Of a stretch of 64,000 bases of DNA, positions 52,640 to 63,839 are shown piece by piece. Location: the NCBI GenBank assembly GCA_947683425.1, contig CANTUQ010000035.1, forward strand, positions 3,643,001-3,707,000, in the 5' to 3' direction. The DNA is from Excoecaria cochinchinensis (Eukaryota; Streptophyta; Magnoliopsida; Malpighiales; Euphorbiaceae). Under the pieces are notes generated by a model that made no database searches, was not told where the DNA came from, and saw nothing but the letters and a program-made list of their open reading frames with translations. The position numbers were made by a program, and so were the translations under genes. How positions within the stretch are numbered: the stretch's first letter is position 1; each line of letters begins with the position of its first letter.

Positions 52640-53775
52640 TTCCCTCCCTCCTCAAAAAGATTTGTCCTCAAATCTGCATCCACATCAAAAGGAGAAAGGT
52701 CAGAAACATTAAATGTAGCAGAAACACCATACTCACCTGGTAAATCTATCTTGTAAGCATTATCATTGATGCGCTCCAAGACTTGATATGGACCAGCACC
52801 AAGTGCATCCAACTTTCCCTTCCTTTGGTTTGGAAACCTTTCCTTGCGAAAATGCACCCAAGCCCAATCTCCAGGAACAAATACCACTTGTCTCCTTCCT
52901 TTATTAGCTCTTTCAGCATACTTTTGGTTCCTCTTCTCGATGTTAGCCCTTGCTTTCTCATGCAAAGTCTTTACCAATTCTGCCTTCCTGTTGCCATCTA
53001 AACTTGAAAGCTCATTTAAAGGCAATGGACAAAGATCAAGCATAGTCAGTGGGTTAAAATCATAAACAATTTCAAATGGTGAAAAACCAGTACAAGAATG
53101 AATACTTCTATTATAAGCAAATTCAATGAAAGGTAGACAATCCTCCCATGTTTTGAGATTCTTACCCACTATAGCACGAAGTAAGGTACCCAAAGATCTA
53201 TTCACTACCTCTGTTTGACCATCTATCTGCGGGTGGCAAGTAATAGAAAATAACAACTTTGTACCCAACTTACCATATAGAACACGCCAAAAATGTGAAA
53301 GGAACTTTGTATCCATATCAGAAACAATGGTGTGTGGTATACCATGCAAACGCACAACTTCTTTAAAGAATAGGTCAGCAACATGAACAGCATCATCACA
53401 TTTATGACAAGCAATAAAGTTAGCCATTTTGCTAAACCTATCTACCAGAACAAAAATGCTATCTCTACCACATTTAGTTCTAGGCAATCCAAGCACAAAA
53501 TCCATAGAAAGATCAGTCCAAGGAGAACTAGGTACGGGTAGAGGCTTATACAAACCATGGGGCATAGTTTTAGACTTGGCTTGCCTACATGCAACACATG
53601 AATTACATACTTTTTCCACATCTCTGCGCATATGAGGCCAATAAAAATGCTCATTTAGCATGTCATAAGTCTTATACACCCCAAAATATCCCATCAATCC
53701 CCCATAATGAGATTCTAATACAAGCAAATCACGCATTGAACACTTAGACAAACAAAGCTTGCTGCCCTTAAACAA
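52558..53775 (-). pseudogene. H: integrase, long open frame
   Basis: A 405-codon frame with nearly the whole integrase: zinc region GGLMGYFGVYKTYDMLNEHF and CNSCVACRQAKSK, core MDFVLGLPRTKCGRDS, HTIVSDMDTKFLSHFW and DGQTEVVNRSLG (the three acidic DDE positions present), then the C-terminal domain DWAWVHFRKERFPNQRKG, YQVLERINDNAYKIDLPGEY, FNVSDLSPFDVDADLRTNLF. It runs through the polypurine tract into the LTR tail GPITRGRA and meets TAG (CAG in other copies) at 52558. The upstream end at 53775 is a frameshift in the GFLFKGSK block. Integrase inserts cDNA into chromatin. Confidence 0.92.
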
Positions 53776-54256
53776 AAACCATCATGCCTATAAAATTTAT
53801 CAAAAGCTTGATGCTCACATACTGCATACACATTACCAAAATCAAGATCTCCTATATATAATTCCTTAACGTGCTCAAATCCTAACAACTTAGAACTAAG
53901 TGTAGAAAGCAAGGCATATCTTCTTAATAATGCATCAGCAACAATATTATCCTTTCCATGCTTGTATTGAATAACATAGGAAAATATTTCAATAAATTCA
54001 ACCCATTTAGCATGCCTTTTATTCAACTTACCTTATCCCTTCAAGTGTTTGAGGGACTCATGATCGATGTGAATGACAAACTCCTTGGGTAGGAGGTAAT
54101 GCCGCCACACATCCAATGCTCTCACCAGGGCATAAAGCTCCTTATCATAGGTTGAATAATTGAGTTGGGCTTCATGAACCTTCTCACTGAAATAGGCAAT
54201 TGGCTTCTTTTCTTGCATCAAAACCACCATAATACCTATACCAGAAGCATCACATT
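53776..54256 (-). pseudogene. H: RNase H, broken
   Basis: Frames 53715-54026 and 54033-54230: YSTYDKELYALVRALDVWRH, VIHIDHESLKHLKG, a TAA between them (KGQGKL to KG-stop-GKL), then RHAKWVEFIEIFSYVIQY, NIVADALLRRYALLSTL. In the HTDH motif Thr-Asp is Ile-Asp. A frameshift at about 54231-54256 separates it from RT. Confidence 0.87.
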
Positions 54257-55608
54257 CTATTTCAAATGTTTATCAAAGTTAGGTAAAGATAAAATAGGAG
54301 CAGAACACAACTTCCCTTTCAAAGTCTCAAATGCCTTTTGCTGTGCTTCTTCCCACTTGAACTCAACTTCCTTCTTGATAATTTTTGTAAGTGGTGCAGC
54401 AACAGAAGAGAAATCCTGCACAAAATGCCTATAAAAACTTGCGAAGCCATGAAAGCTCCTCACATCCGAAATGGACTTAGGCGTGGGGCAATCTCTAATT
54501 GCCTTCACTTTCTCTTCATCTACTTCAAAATCCTGTGCACTCACCACAAAACCAAGAAATACAAGTCTATCTATACAAAATGTGCATTTCTTAAGCTTAG
54601 CATACAACTTTTCAGATCTCAAGGTCTGTAAAACTAGCCTAACATGCTCAATATGCTCTTCATAAGACTTGCTGTAAATGAGTATATCATCAAAATACAC
54701 AACAACAAACTTTCCTAAATATGCACGCAATACATGGTTTATAAGCCTCATGAAAGTGCTAGGGGCATTAGATAGCCCAAATGGCATAACCAACCACTCA
54801 TACAAACCATATTTAGTTTTGAAAGCTGTTTTCCACTCATCACCAGGTTTCATTCTAATTTGATGATATCCACTCATTAAATCAATTTTCGTAAAATACG
54901 CAGCACCATATAATTCATCCAACATATCATCTAGCCTAGAAATGGGATGTCTATACTTTATAGTGATTTTGTTGACCGCAAGGCAATCAACACACATCCT
55001 CCATGTTCCATCCTTCTTAGGCACTAAAAGGACAGGTACTGCACACAGACTCATGCTTTCTCTCACCAATCCCTTCTCCATGAGTTCTTCCACTTGCCTT
55101 TGCATCTCCTTAGTTTCCATAGGATTGGTTCTATAGGCTGGTCTATTGGGAATGGTAGATCCTGGCACAAAATCAATCTGATGTTCTATCCCCCTCAAAG
55201 GTGATAATCCATCTGGCATCTCATTAGGAAAAATATTAGAATACTCCTGCAATAAAGAAACAAAACTAGGAGGCAAAGAATCAAGATTAGTGTCAGTGTC
55301 AGAAAACAAAACTTCCTTGTAGATTATAAGGACCAAAGGTTGTCTCAAAGCTAATGCACTCTTGACCTCTCTTGCCCTCACATAGAAATTCTGTTTTTGC
55401 CGCCCCCCTTGCTTGTTTTCTCTCACCACTGGGCCATTTATTTGTTTTGTTTCTTTTTGGGCCTCTTTTCCCCCTTTCCTTTCTTTTTCTCTCTCTCTCA
55501 CCCCTTAGGCTGAAACCTCTCTCCCCTTTTCTCTTTTGGCCGAAGCCTCTTTCTCTTTCTCAAACATTTTCTTTTGATCTTCATAAATCTCTTGAGGAGA
55601 TAATGGGG
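54257..55608 (-). pseudogene. H: reverse transcriptase with linker, long open frame
   Basis: A 414-codon frame (54257-55501): Lys/Glu-rich linker EREKERKGGKEAQKE, REVKSALALRQPLVLIIYKE, HQIDFVPGSTIPNRPAYRTN, VPVLLVPKKDGTWRMCVDC, LMSGYHQIRMKPGDEWKTAF, MPFGLSNAPSTFMRLINHVL, intact VVYFDDILIYS, FLGFVVSAQDFEVDEEKVKA, HGFASFYRHFVQDFSSVAA and the thumb to FDKHLK. It is preceded by a TAA at about 55506 (Gln in other copies). This is the longest intact RT in the window. Confidence 0.92.
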
Positions 55609-55943
55609 CTAAGACAACCTTTTTACCTTATAAGAAAAAGAAAATTTGTTAGTATACCCATTATGAATAGATTGTCTATCAAATTGCCAAGGTCTTCCCA
55701 AAAGCAAATGGTCTGCCTGCATAGGTACAACATCACATAAAAGTTCATCCTTGTACCATCCAATAGAAAATGGCACTCTAACCTGGAGTGTCACCTTAAC
55801 CTCTCCACTATCATTTAACCATTGCAATCTATAAGGTCTAGAATGCTTCTCACATGCCAAGTTCAACTTCTCAACCATACTCACACTAGCTACATTCGTG
55901 CAACTCCCCCCATCAATAATGATTGTGCACACTCTCCCATTAA
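55609..55943 (-). pseudogene. H: protease, broken at both ends
   Basis: Frame 55609-55932: CTIIIDGGSCTNVASVSMVE, WLNDSGEVKVTLQVRVPFSI, HLLLGRPWQFDRQ. A one-base deletion near 55626 ends the frame in KKV. Upstream, a short deletion removes part of the HTKCLVNGR block (55944-55952), separating it from gag. Confidence 0.86.
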
Positions 55944-56374
55944 CTAAATATGAAATATGTTTTCTCTTTGTTCTAGACTATCTTCCTTAACATTCAAGTT
56001 TAAAGCTCGCCTAGCCACTAATGATTTCCCACTTTCAGCAACTAACAACTCCCCCTCACTATCACAATCACTACAATCTTCCAAAGGAGGCATTTCATCA
56101 TCACTATGTTCTGATTCAGAAGTAATTTCTCCATCACCCCTAGCAATTATTACCCTCTTATTAGGACAATCACATGCTACATGCCCCTTACCGAAACATT
56201 TAAAACATTTAATTTCTCTACTAGGTGTAGGAGTACTAGAGTTACCTTTAACACACATTTTTTTGGAATTTGGGTTGCCTTTACTTCTTTTGGACCCAAA
56301 TCTGCCCCATGGGGTTTAGATACCCTAAAGTCCTTCTTCTCCTCCTTTTTGTTCCATTTAGACCCCAAAGTATA
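55944..56374 (-). pseudogene. H: gag C-terminal part (after inserted LTR)
   Basis: Frames 56177-56368 and 55944-56258 overlap through a frameshift near 56240-56270. The knuckle reads CFKCFGKGHVACDC, a complete CCHC (about 56170-56210). The acidic MPPLEDCSDCDSEGE and ARRALNLNVKEDSLEQREN follow. It ends at the protease. At 56374 gag is interrupted by the solo LTR and continues at 57159. Confidence 0.87.
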
Positions 56375-57158
56375 TGATGCGGAACCCCAAGGCTAAAGAC
56401 CCCTAAGAACACACAATATGGCAAGAATAAGAACTTGTATAAATCCCCAACCCTAATGAACCCCCAATCAATTTATGAAAGGAAACGCATATAATAAGGT
56501 TGTTTTAAAACATAAGAACAGATTTCGCCACAAGTAAATACCTTGATAAGAAATTAGTTCTTGATGCAAAAGAAGAAGACAAGCAAATCCTCTCCCTTGA
56601 AGAAAATTTGGCCAAGCCAAATAATGATATTCAAAAGTGTTAAAAATCTGTCTTTTACAACTTATAATGAGGTATTTATAGCCCCCAAAAGGTAGGTAAC
56701 CCTAAATAAGTCAAAAGGCCACCTAACACAATGGCCTCCCACCAAACCCTAAATAAGTCAAAGGCCACCTAACACATGGGCCTCCCACTAAATAACTAAA
56801 GCCCAAACTTATTAACTTTAAAATACAGCCCACAACCTAAAATGATTAAATTAAATGAGCCCAAGCTAAAATAAGCCCAACTCACTTAAAATAAGCCTAT
56901 TAAACAATATAAGGGTCCAACTAAACAAATTAAAACAAAATAAGTCCAACATAATAAAATAAGCCCCTTGGGCCACCTAAAGCTACTCTCCTAGCTTAAA
57001 ATAGTCAATCAAGCCCATTTGATTCTTCTCATGTCCATTCGGCCCCATTGGATTGGCATTGATGTCATTCGGCCCCAATCTCCCTTAACTTCTAATAATT
57101 TCTACAATTTGGCTCGTGTAGGATTGCCATGATGGGTTGACCCCCTGTGCACGCATCA
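56375..57158 (-). mobile_element. Solo LTR in H gag (784 bp), perfect 5-bp duplication
   Basis: In reverse: TGATGCGTGCACAGGGGG at 57158 to GGGGTTCCGCATCA at 56375. GTATA on both sides (56370-56374 and 57159-57163). Closest in sequence to the fragment 26678-27040 and to the E LTR. Contains AAAGGCCACCTAACACATGG-like direct repeats near 56715-56785. Confidence 0.95.
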
Positions 57159-57970
57159 GTATAGCTTGAGTTGTTTTTGATCTTATTGAAAGCTTTTACT
57201 CCTCTTTTGCTTTTCAATCTTCATTGCCATGTGTATCATCTCTTCTATAGTGTCATATCTATACAACTCAATGGCATCAGCAATCTCCTTGTTTAGACCA
57301 CCTAAGAATCGAGCCATGGTGATCTCCTCATCCTCCTCAATGTTTGCTCTCACCATGCACATTTCCATATCCTTATAGTAATCCTCCACTGATTTTCCTC
57401 CCTGCACAAGTCTATGCAATTTCTGATGTAATTCTCTAAAGTAGTGAGAAGGAACAAACCTTTTTCTCATGGCTTCCTTCATGCCTCCCAATTACTAATA
57501 GGATGCCTTCCCACTTTTCTTCTACTCAAGTTGAGTTGCTCCCACCAAAACATTGCATAATCAGTGAATTCTACAGCTGCAATCTTCACCTTCTTTTTCT
57601 CTGAATATCTATTGCATTCAAAGATCATCTCCACCTTTCTCTCCCACTCCAAGTACTCTTCTGCACTATTTCTGCCTTTGAACGAAGGAATCTTGAGTTT
57701 GATGTTGCCCAAGTTCCCATCTATCCTTGCACTAGTTTTCTCATCCTCTTCATCATCAAAATCATTCTCCATATGTCCTTGAATAATTCTTCCTCTCCTT
57801 GCTACCCTTCTAGGTGCATTAGATATACTTCCTTCAAGTCTCTCTTCCATTCCATCCATTCGAAGAGACAACTTCCGGATCTCACTAATGAAAGCTTGAT
57901 ATAGCATCTTGTTATCTGGTACATGATCTTCACCTTGGGATATTCCCTTCCCACTAGTTTCTTCAGTCAT
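57159..57970 (-). pseudogene. H: gag N-terminal part
   Basis: Starts at ATG 57970 (MTEETSGKGISQGEDHVPDN). Frame 57479-57970 gives SEIRKLSLRMDGMEERLEGS, FKGRNSAEEYLEWERKVEMI, MFWWEQLNLSRRKVGRHPIS. A one-base deletion at about 57484 shifts to 57183-57491: RKRFVPSHYFRELHQKLHRL, MARFLGGLNKEIADAIELY. It then enters the inserted LTR. The capsid domain is otherwise complete and almost identical to that of A. Confidence 0.9.
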
Positions 57971-58093
57971 GATGTATTACCTATAAAAATTGTTAGATAA
58001 AAACCTGTCAAGCACTCCCTCACATGTTTACACTCAAAGAATGTCACTCCTCTCGTGTTTCACACAATTAAGGCTTTTATCCTCTTAATGTCC

Positions 58094-58969
58094 TGATGCT
58101 TGCACAGGGGGTTAACATTGCAAGTTCGGATTCATGGAGATCAAATTTGGGGAAGTTCAAGAAGGCTTGAAGGTGGTTTACTGTAGCTATGAAGAAGCCG
58201 AATCAAAAAGAGATTTTGAAGAGAGGAATGTGCCAGTCATGTGACCTTGACATGTGCCATCCATGTGCTTTGACATGTGCTAGACATGTGCCATGTCATG
58301 TGCTATGCATGTGTCATATGCATGTACACATCATGTGACATCTTACATGTGCATTGCATGTGCTTATTAATGGATTTAAGGGGCTGTTTTGGTTTGGACT
58401 TTTAATTAGGCTTTTATTTATTATTTTTATTTGATTATTTGTAATATGTTGGGCCTTAACTTATTCTTTTGGGCTTATTTAAGTGAGATGGGCTTTAATT
58501 AGCTTGGGCTCATTTAATTAGTTCTTTTTAGGCTTTTTGGGATGTATTTTAAGTTAATTAGTGTGAACTTTAGTTATCTTGGTGTAAGGCCCATGTTTAA
58601 AGGCCTATTTGATTAATTATGGTTTTTATTAGCTTAAAGGAGTATAAATACTCCTCAAAAATGAATTTGTATAGAGAGATTGGAATTATTAAACATTGGA
58701 GGCTATCCTCTTTTTCTAGGCTTTGCCAAAATTCTATAGAGAGATTTGTGAGAATTTGCTTGCTCATCTTTTCTATTGCATGAAGAATTTGATTACTTAT
58801 CAATTGTCTTGATTGTGGCATTTTCATCTTCTTCGTTTTTCCGATTATTTGCGTTTTCAATCACAGGTTGATTGGGGGTTCAATAGGGAGGGATTTTATC
58901 TCTTTGTTTCTTTGCTAACCATCTTGTATGTGTGGGTTTGTAGCTCATTAGCTATTGGGTTCCGCATCA
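58094..58969 (+). mobile_element. I: 5' LTR, R1 type (876 bp)
   Basis: TGATGCTTGCACAGGGGG to GGGTTCCGCATCA. CACATG/CATGTG array at 58230-58365 and TATA-like AGTATAAATACTCC near 58640-58653. Confidence 0.92.
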
Positions 58970-58971
58970 TT

Positions 58972-58984
58972 TGGTATCAAAGCC
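58972..58984 (+). promoter_or_regulatory. I: primer binding site, one mismatch
   Basis: TGGTATCAAAGCC, a G to A change against the standard TGGTATCAGAGCC. Confidence 0.88.
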
Positions 58985-59726
58985 AAAGATAAGGTAAATT
59001 CCTATTTATCTTACTGTTAGGTTTGCGTTTTACTTTCTTTGAATTCTTATTTTTGGTTTATGCCGAATTAGGTTGCATTAAGTTTCTTAGTTAATTGTGT
59101 TTTGTGTGTTTAAATTAGCCTTTTCTTTTCTTACCTTTACCTTGAATTCGTGAAATAGCCTTGAACCAAAATCTTGAACATCCTTAGCTTGAATCCGAAT
59201 CCTTGTAGGAGGAGATTAGAGATTAGTTTGCTGTTTTTAAAAAAAAAGTAGAACATCTTTGGGTTTAGAAATCCGAACCTTGTAGGAGTTTGTTTTGATT
59301 TGATTGCTGAAATTTATTAAAAAAAAATAAACAGCAAGAAGAAAAGAAAGAAAAACATACAAAAGAAAAGAATAGAAGAAACAGAGAAAAGAAGAGGAAA
59401 AAAAAGTGAAAGAAAGGAATATAGGAGGAGAAAAGGGTAGGGAACAATTCGACCAAGGAGGGTTTATATAGCAAAGGGCAAATCCAAATCCTATAATAGG
59501 TGGGAGAAAATTAATCCATATTGCTTAGGGAATTAGGAATCCTTTAAGGGCTAGTAAAATTAATCCTTATCCCTTTGGGTTTAGGTTTTCAAAAATCCTA
59601 ATCCATATCAGAATTGGAATTGTAATCCTAATCCTACTTAACCAAGGATTTACTTTGCAATCATTGACCCACCATTTGTGTTATCCATTTCTTATCCATT
59701 TGTGTTATCCATTTCTTAACCATTTG
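58985..59726 (+). other. I: 5' leader fragment
   Basis: Non-coding, like the leader of C and, in reverse, of A. Ends within TTATCCATTTCTTAACC repeats at the T4 insertion. Confidence 0.8.
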
Positions 59727-60120
59727 TGTAACACCCCCTACGTCCCCGTTGGAAGGACGCGAGTGTGCTACCGACGCTCACTCACATACATGCACACATA
59801 CGCTAAGCAAAAGCATACGTTCATGCAAAAACACGGGAAATTAAAAACTTATCTTGAGAAGCAAAACTGGACATACATTAATTCACACACACGCAGGCAC
59901 TAAGCCACAACATATACACATGCATACATATGATCATTCAGCGGAAGCATAAAGCGGAGAAATAACTGAAACTTATTTACAATAAGATCCTTACATAATC
60001 AAAAGGCTACAAATTACAGAAATCAAAATACAGAAGCTGAACAGAATAACATAACACTTCTAACTCCTATGTGGCCGACCCTGCAGACGCGCGACTCGAA
60101 CCGAACCAAACCTGCCACCT

Positions 60121-60159
60121 GCACGGGAAAAGAGCCCGTGCTAAGCGAAAAACGCTTAG
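60121..60159 (-). promoter_or_regulatory. Double hairpin near T4 LTR 3' end
   Basis: GCACGGG/CCCGTGC (60121-60141) and CTAAGCG/CGCTTAG (60141-60159). Same order and spacing in element sense as at 2450-2488 of T1, with changed loops but intact stems. Confidence 0.65.
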
Positions 60160-61365
60160 TGGGGAGAACACACAAGCAATATGGACGGCCATTCACAATG
60201 GTCGCCAAAGCAAATTACATTCAAATGGTTAATGCGGATATTCATGACACATATATAATCAGACTTGCATAGCAAAGACATTCATATCTGTATTCTTATG
60301 TCAAAATAAGTCAAGGTAAAAGCAGTATCATTCATAATACAGACATCTCCATGCAGAACCACATACGATGACACCTACATTAAACTGACCGGTTCGCCGA
60401 GATATCGAATAACTACACTTCACTGCACAACTAATCCACACTATATCATACCGTGAATTGCAAACGCACAACAACATATTAGAAACACTGCGATATCTGA
60501 GTTCATAAGAACATATAGCATATCGTTACATTATGGCACATGCACTTAACGAACGTCGATCCACATGCATTGCATCTCAATATGACAAATACTCATTCAC
60601 ACAATTAACCATAGTATACAATGATGCAAGCCAGTGTACTTATACATACTAGTTCGCATGCATACATCTCAACCACTCAGTTAGACACATTTATAATACC
60701 ATACGGGCGTTAAGCATATATAAATGCATACCTGAGTCATATTCAAACTATTCAACTTCCATAATCACATTCAGAAAGGTAGCTGATTCATATTACTGAA
60801 ATCTTAACCAAACGGTTATCATAATCTCATATTCATATCAGACAAAGCGAATAAAAATACCTGCTGACTCAAAATAGTGGATAACGAGAAATCAGACAGT
60901 GCCTCGCTGGCACGATCAGTCGCACCTTACGGGTACGAATCGAACTATCACCACCTTACGGGTGCGAATCGACAAACATTTTATTTTTAAACCATTTCAC
61001 AGAGAGGGGGATCTTAAACAAGATCCAAACACATTAAAAAGGATCACGGGGATCCGAGTACAGAAAGGGGTTCGCGAGGAACCAAATGGGGACCTGATCA
61101 GGGTCCAAATCATTCAAAGGGCGCTGCAGCTACAGAAGACTCTATTAGGCATGCCTAACTATCCACTAGACTGACTCTGGCAGGCGGAGAATTACACAGA
61201 AATGGCCATAGTTAAAAATTATGACAAGCGAAGAATTCACATTCTAAGATAATCAGAACACACATAATTATAGTTCAAAATACATAGTTTTGCATGCTAA
61301 AACCCATAAGTTAACATTCCTAAAACATGCAGAAATAAAAGGGTTTTATTGCAAAAACAGGGTAG

Positions 61366-61690
61366 GTCACGATGGTAATCAAACTGGTTGCCACCGTGAC
61401 ATACCAAGGATCTTCGGCAGAAAGCAAGTCTGGGGTACCTCACGGTGGTAACGAAATGGGTTGCCACCGTGACATACCCAGACCTCAAAACAGAAAGTAT
61501 CTGTGGGGTACCTCACGGTGGTAACGAAATGGGTTGCCACCGTGACATACCCACTGCCCAGACAGAATCTAAAGTTTGGATACCTCACGGTGGTGACCAG
61601 ATTGGTTGCCACCGTGACATGTTCAAACTCTGGGCAGAATGCATTTGGTTCATGGCTCACGGTGGTAACTAAGTTGGTTGCCACCGTGAC
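61366..61690. repeat. T4 hairpin repeats, cluster 1: five units, 72-74-bp period
   Basis: Units GTCACGGTGGTAAC...GGTTGCCACCGTGAC at 61366-61400, 61440-61473, 61513-61546, 61585-61618 and 61657-61690. Each stem is 13-15 bp with a short loop. Spacers share a weaker CAGAAAG...GGGTACCTC sequence. Confidence 0.95.
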
Positions 61691-62470
61691 CCACGCACAG
61701 ATGCGATTCCTGAAGGCAAATTTCCCGATTTTCAAGCCCAAAATCCCACAATTCACACATCAAAAAGCATAGTCTCACCTCAATAATAAAATTAAACCAT
61801 TCAAATATCATTAAATCAGGCATGCATCATACAATTCATATTGCAAAGCGTATAATATAATTCATGCCAACACACTATACCCAATTCTTTATTCTATAGC
61901 ACCAGGGTCAAGTAGGGGAAACATTATTATGCCAATACTTAACAATGCAAAGTCTTAATCATGCAATGATACAATTTACACTTAAGCATAGCATAATATT
62001 CTTAGAGGAGGATCATAAGTTCAGATATGCATAATACCTTTCACATCCAATATTACTTGTTCAGGATGAACAACCATGAAATTGGCATTCATAACTCACT
62101 CAATTTCAGATGGCGATATACGATACCACCCACAACAACTAACATTAATAAATCATATCAAGCAACCCCAATTCATTCGATATCCTTTAAATGTGTATAA
62201 CTTAATCATGTTACACAAGCTCTTACAGATTAAGGTATTACAACCCTTAAATGTCATTTAACTGGACTAGATTCTAATCATACAATTACACCTAATTATT
62301 TCATTCGTTTGTATTAATCTTAATCCTATTCATGTTTATTTTCCAAATGAAAACTATTATTATACTCATTTAATAGTCCTAAACATGCATTGGATGGATC
62401 GTAGGAAGTTCCGGTGCAAAACGGGTTAAATTCGGGAAGAAAAATACATAAAATGGTCAAGACAGAAGGG

Positions 62471-62576
62471 GTCACGGTGGTAATCAATTTGGTTACCACC
62501 GTGAGGTCCCAAACTAAGCATTCTGTCCAGGATTTACATATGTCACGGTGGTAATGAATTTGGTTACCACCGTGAC
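62471..62576. repeat. T4 hairpin repeats, cluster 2: two units
   Basis: 62471-62504 and 62542-62576, GTCACGGTGGTAAT...TTGGTTACCACCGTGA, with a 71-bp period. About 0.8 kb from cluster 1. Confidence 0.93.
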
Positions 62577-63839
62577 CTACCAAAAACTTGCAAAACAGAA
62601 GCTACGATTCAGGACTGCTTCACAACGCATTTTTGTTCAGCCTAAACGGACATCTAAATGACATTTTTAGGCAAAATTTCCTTCTTAACATTTCTTTATT
62701 AGGATAAGATTCAAATGAAACAAATTTCAGATTAAAGTGACATCTATAACTCCAGATATGAGCTAAAACATAAACACTGGTCCAGTAACCCGACCCAACC
62801 AGAGACACTTCAGATTTTAACTTATTCAAGGGTCTTAGAGCAAGAACTAGCTTCCAGACCTTTAGAGACAATTTTATATCTATGTCTTAGCTTTCAAATG
62901 GAACTGGAATTACTCATTTTGGAGGTCTATAACTCGACCTATGACAAAAACAATGCACAAAGGTCTGGCAAAAACTAAACAGAATTTCCCCAACATCATA
63001 CTTTACACACCAAAAATTATATGAACAATCTAACACATCCAAAATTCATGCACAATCATCCAATAAATCATCATGTATCATTTATACATCAAGATTATAT
63101 CACACATAGCTCCCAAACCTGGAAATCCAAGCTTCAAACCGAACACTTCAAAATCCAACCTTCTCTTCCCTTCTCCTCCAATTCTTGCAACCAAATCAAA
63201 TCAAAACCTCATTAACCCAAGAATATAACCTTTAAAACCCACTCAAATCCGAAAAAGGAGGAGAAGAAGAAGTATACTAAAAGCAAAACAGCCACTTACC
63301 TCCTATAGAACCTTCAAAGCTCAAACCCTAGCCCAAAGGTGGAAGAAAACCCACATGAAAGGAAGAGAGAGCAGAGATATAGATGGGAAAGAGAGAGAGA
63401 GGCGTGGGAAAGGGAAGGCAAAACTTCCTTTGGCTTCCACGGGAAGCTACTCCCTCAATCCCTCTCTCTTCTCCTTTCAAATCCCAATCAATGCTCCCAC
63501 CAACCTTACACATGTCACCCCACAATTGGTCCCTAATGACCTCATCTTGACTAACAACCCAAGGCACCACACTCAACTCACACCATATAACCTCCTATGA
63601 AACACTTTTACATCCTAGTTACCATGCACCAATACCACTAGATCATGCCAAAAAAAAAGTACCCTACATCCATACACACATGCACACCTTATAATTTTCC
63701 CCCTCTTAACATAATTAATTAAATACTTTGCACTTAAGTCCTTATTATCCAAATTCTTCATGAACAAAATTACCAAAATGCCCTTCACTTATCAGACTTA
63801 GCTAGTCAAATCCGACTAGGCCCGATTTGGGGTGTGACA

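Larger units (their letters stand above)
48226..58093 (-). mobile_element. Element H: autonomous TGATG-group element, nearly full body
   Basis: 3' LTR (48226-48331 plus 51858-52639, split by G), integrase, RNase H, RT, protease, gag (split by a solo LTR at 56375-57158) and the first 120 bp upstream of gag. The leader and 5' LTR are cut by I at 58094. Left flank in M is CTTCC. It is the most complete autonomous copy here, but at least four frame breaks and several stops remain. Confidence 0.9.
58094..59726 (+). mobile_element. Element I: TGATG-group element, 5' part
   Basis: LTR, primer site and about 740 bp of leader, cut by T4 at 59727. No coding region is reached. Inserted into the leader of H (flank TGTCC). 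Confidence 0.85.
59727..63839 (-). mobile_element. T4: complete Tekay/Del-like LTR (about 4.1 kb)
   Basis: In reverse: TGTCACACCCCAAATCGGGC at 63839 to GGGGGTGTTACA at 59727. Sequence to its right (63840 on) looks like the end of an internal region in the same orientation, so this is the 3' LTR of an element continuing beyond the window. Contents from its 3' end: double hairpin (60121-60159), GGGCGCTGCAGC block (61119-61130), two hairpin clusters (61366-61690, 62471-62576), purine-rich stretch (63336-63420). Frames such as 61379-61756 arise from the repeats. Confidence 0.88.

Noticed and set aside
61366..61690. CRISPR-like array of regularly spaced palindromic repeats
   Set aside because: Units are hairpin repeats with related spacers inside a plant LTR. 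No cas genes are present and the setting is eukaryotic.
61379..61756. 125-codon frame with repeated VTVATxxVTTVRYP
   Set aside because: Direct translation of the 72-bp hairpin repeats. No independent support.
63339..63600. Possible host exon near the right end
   Set aside because: Overlapping charged frames on both strands in a purine-rich part of the T4 LTR. T2 has a similar stretch at 35240-35345. No domain.
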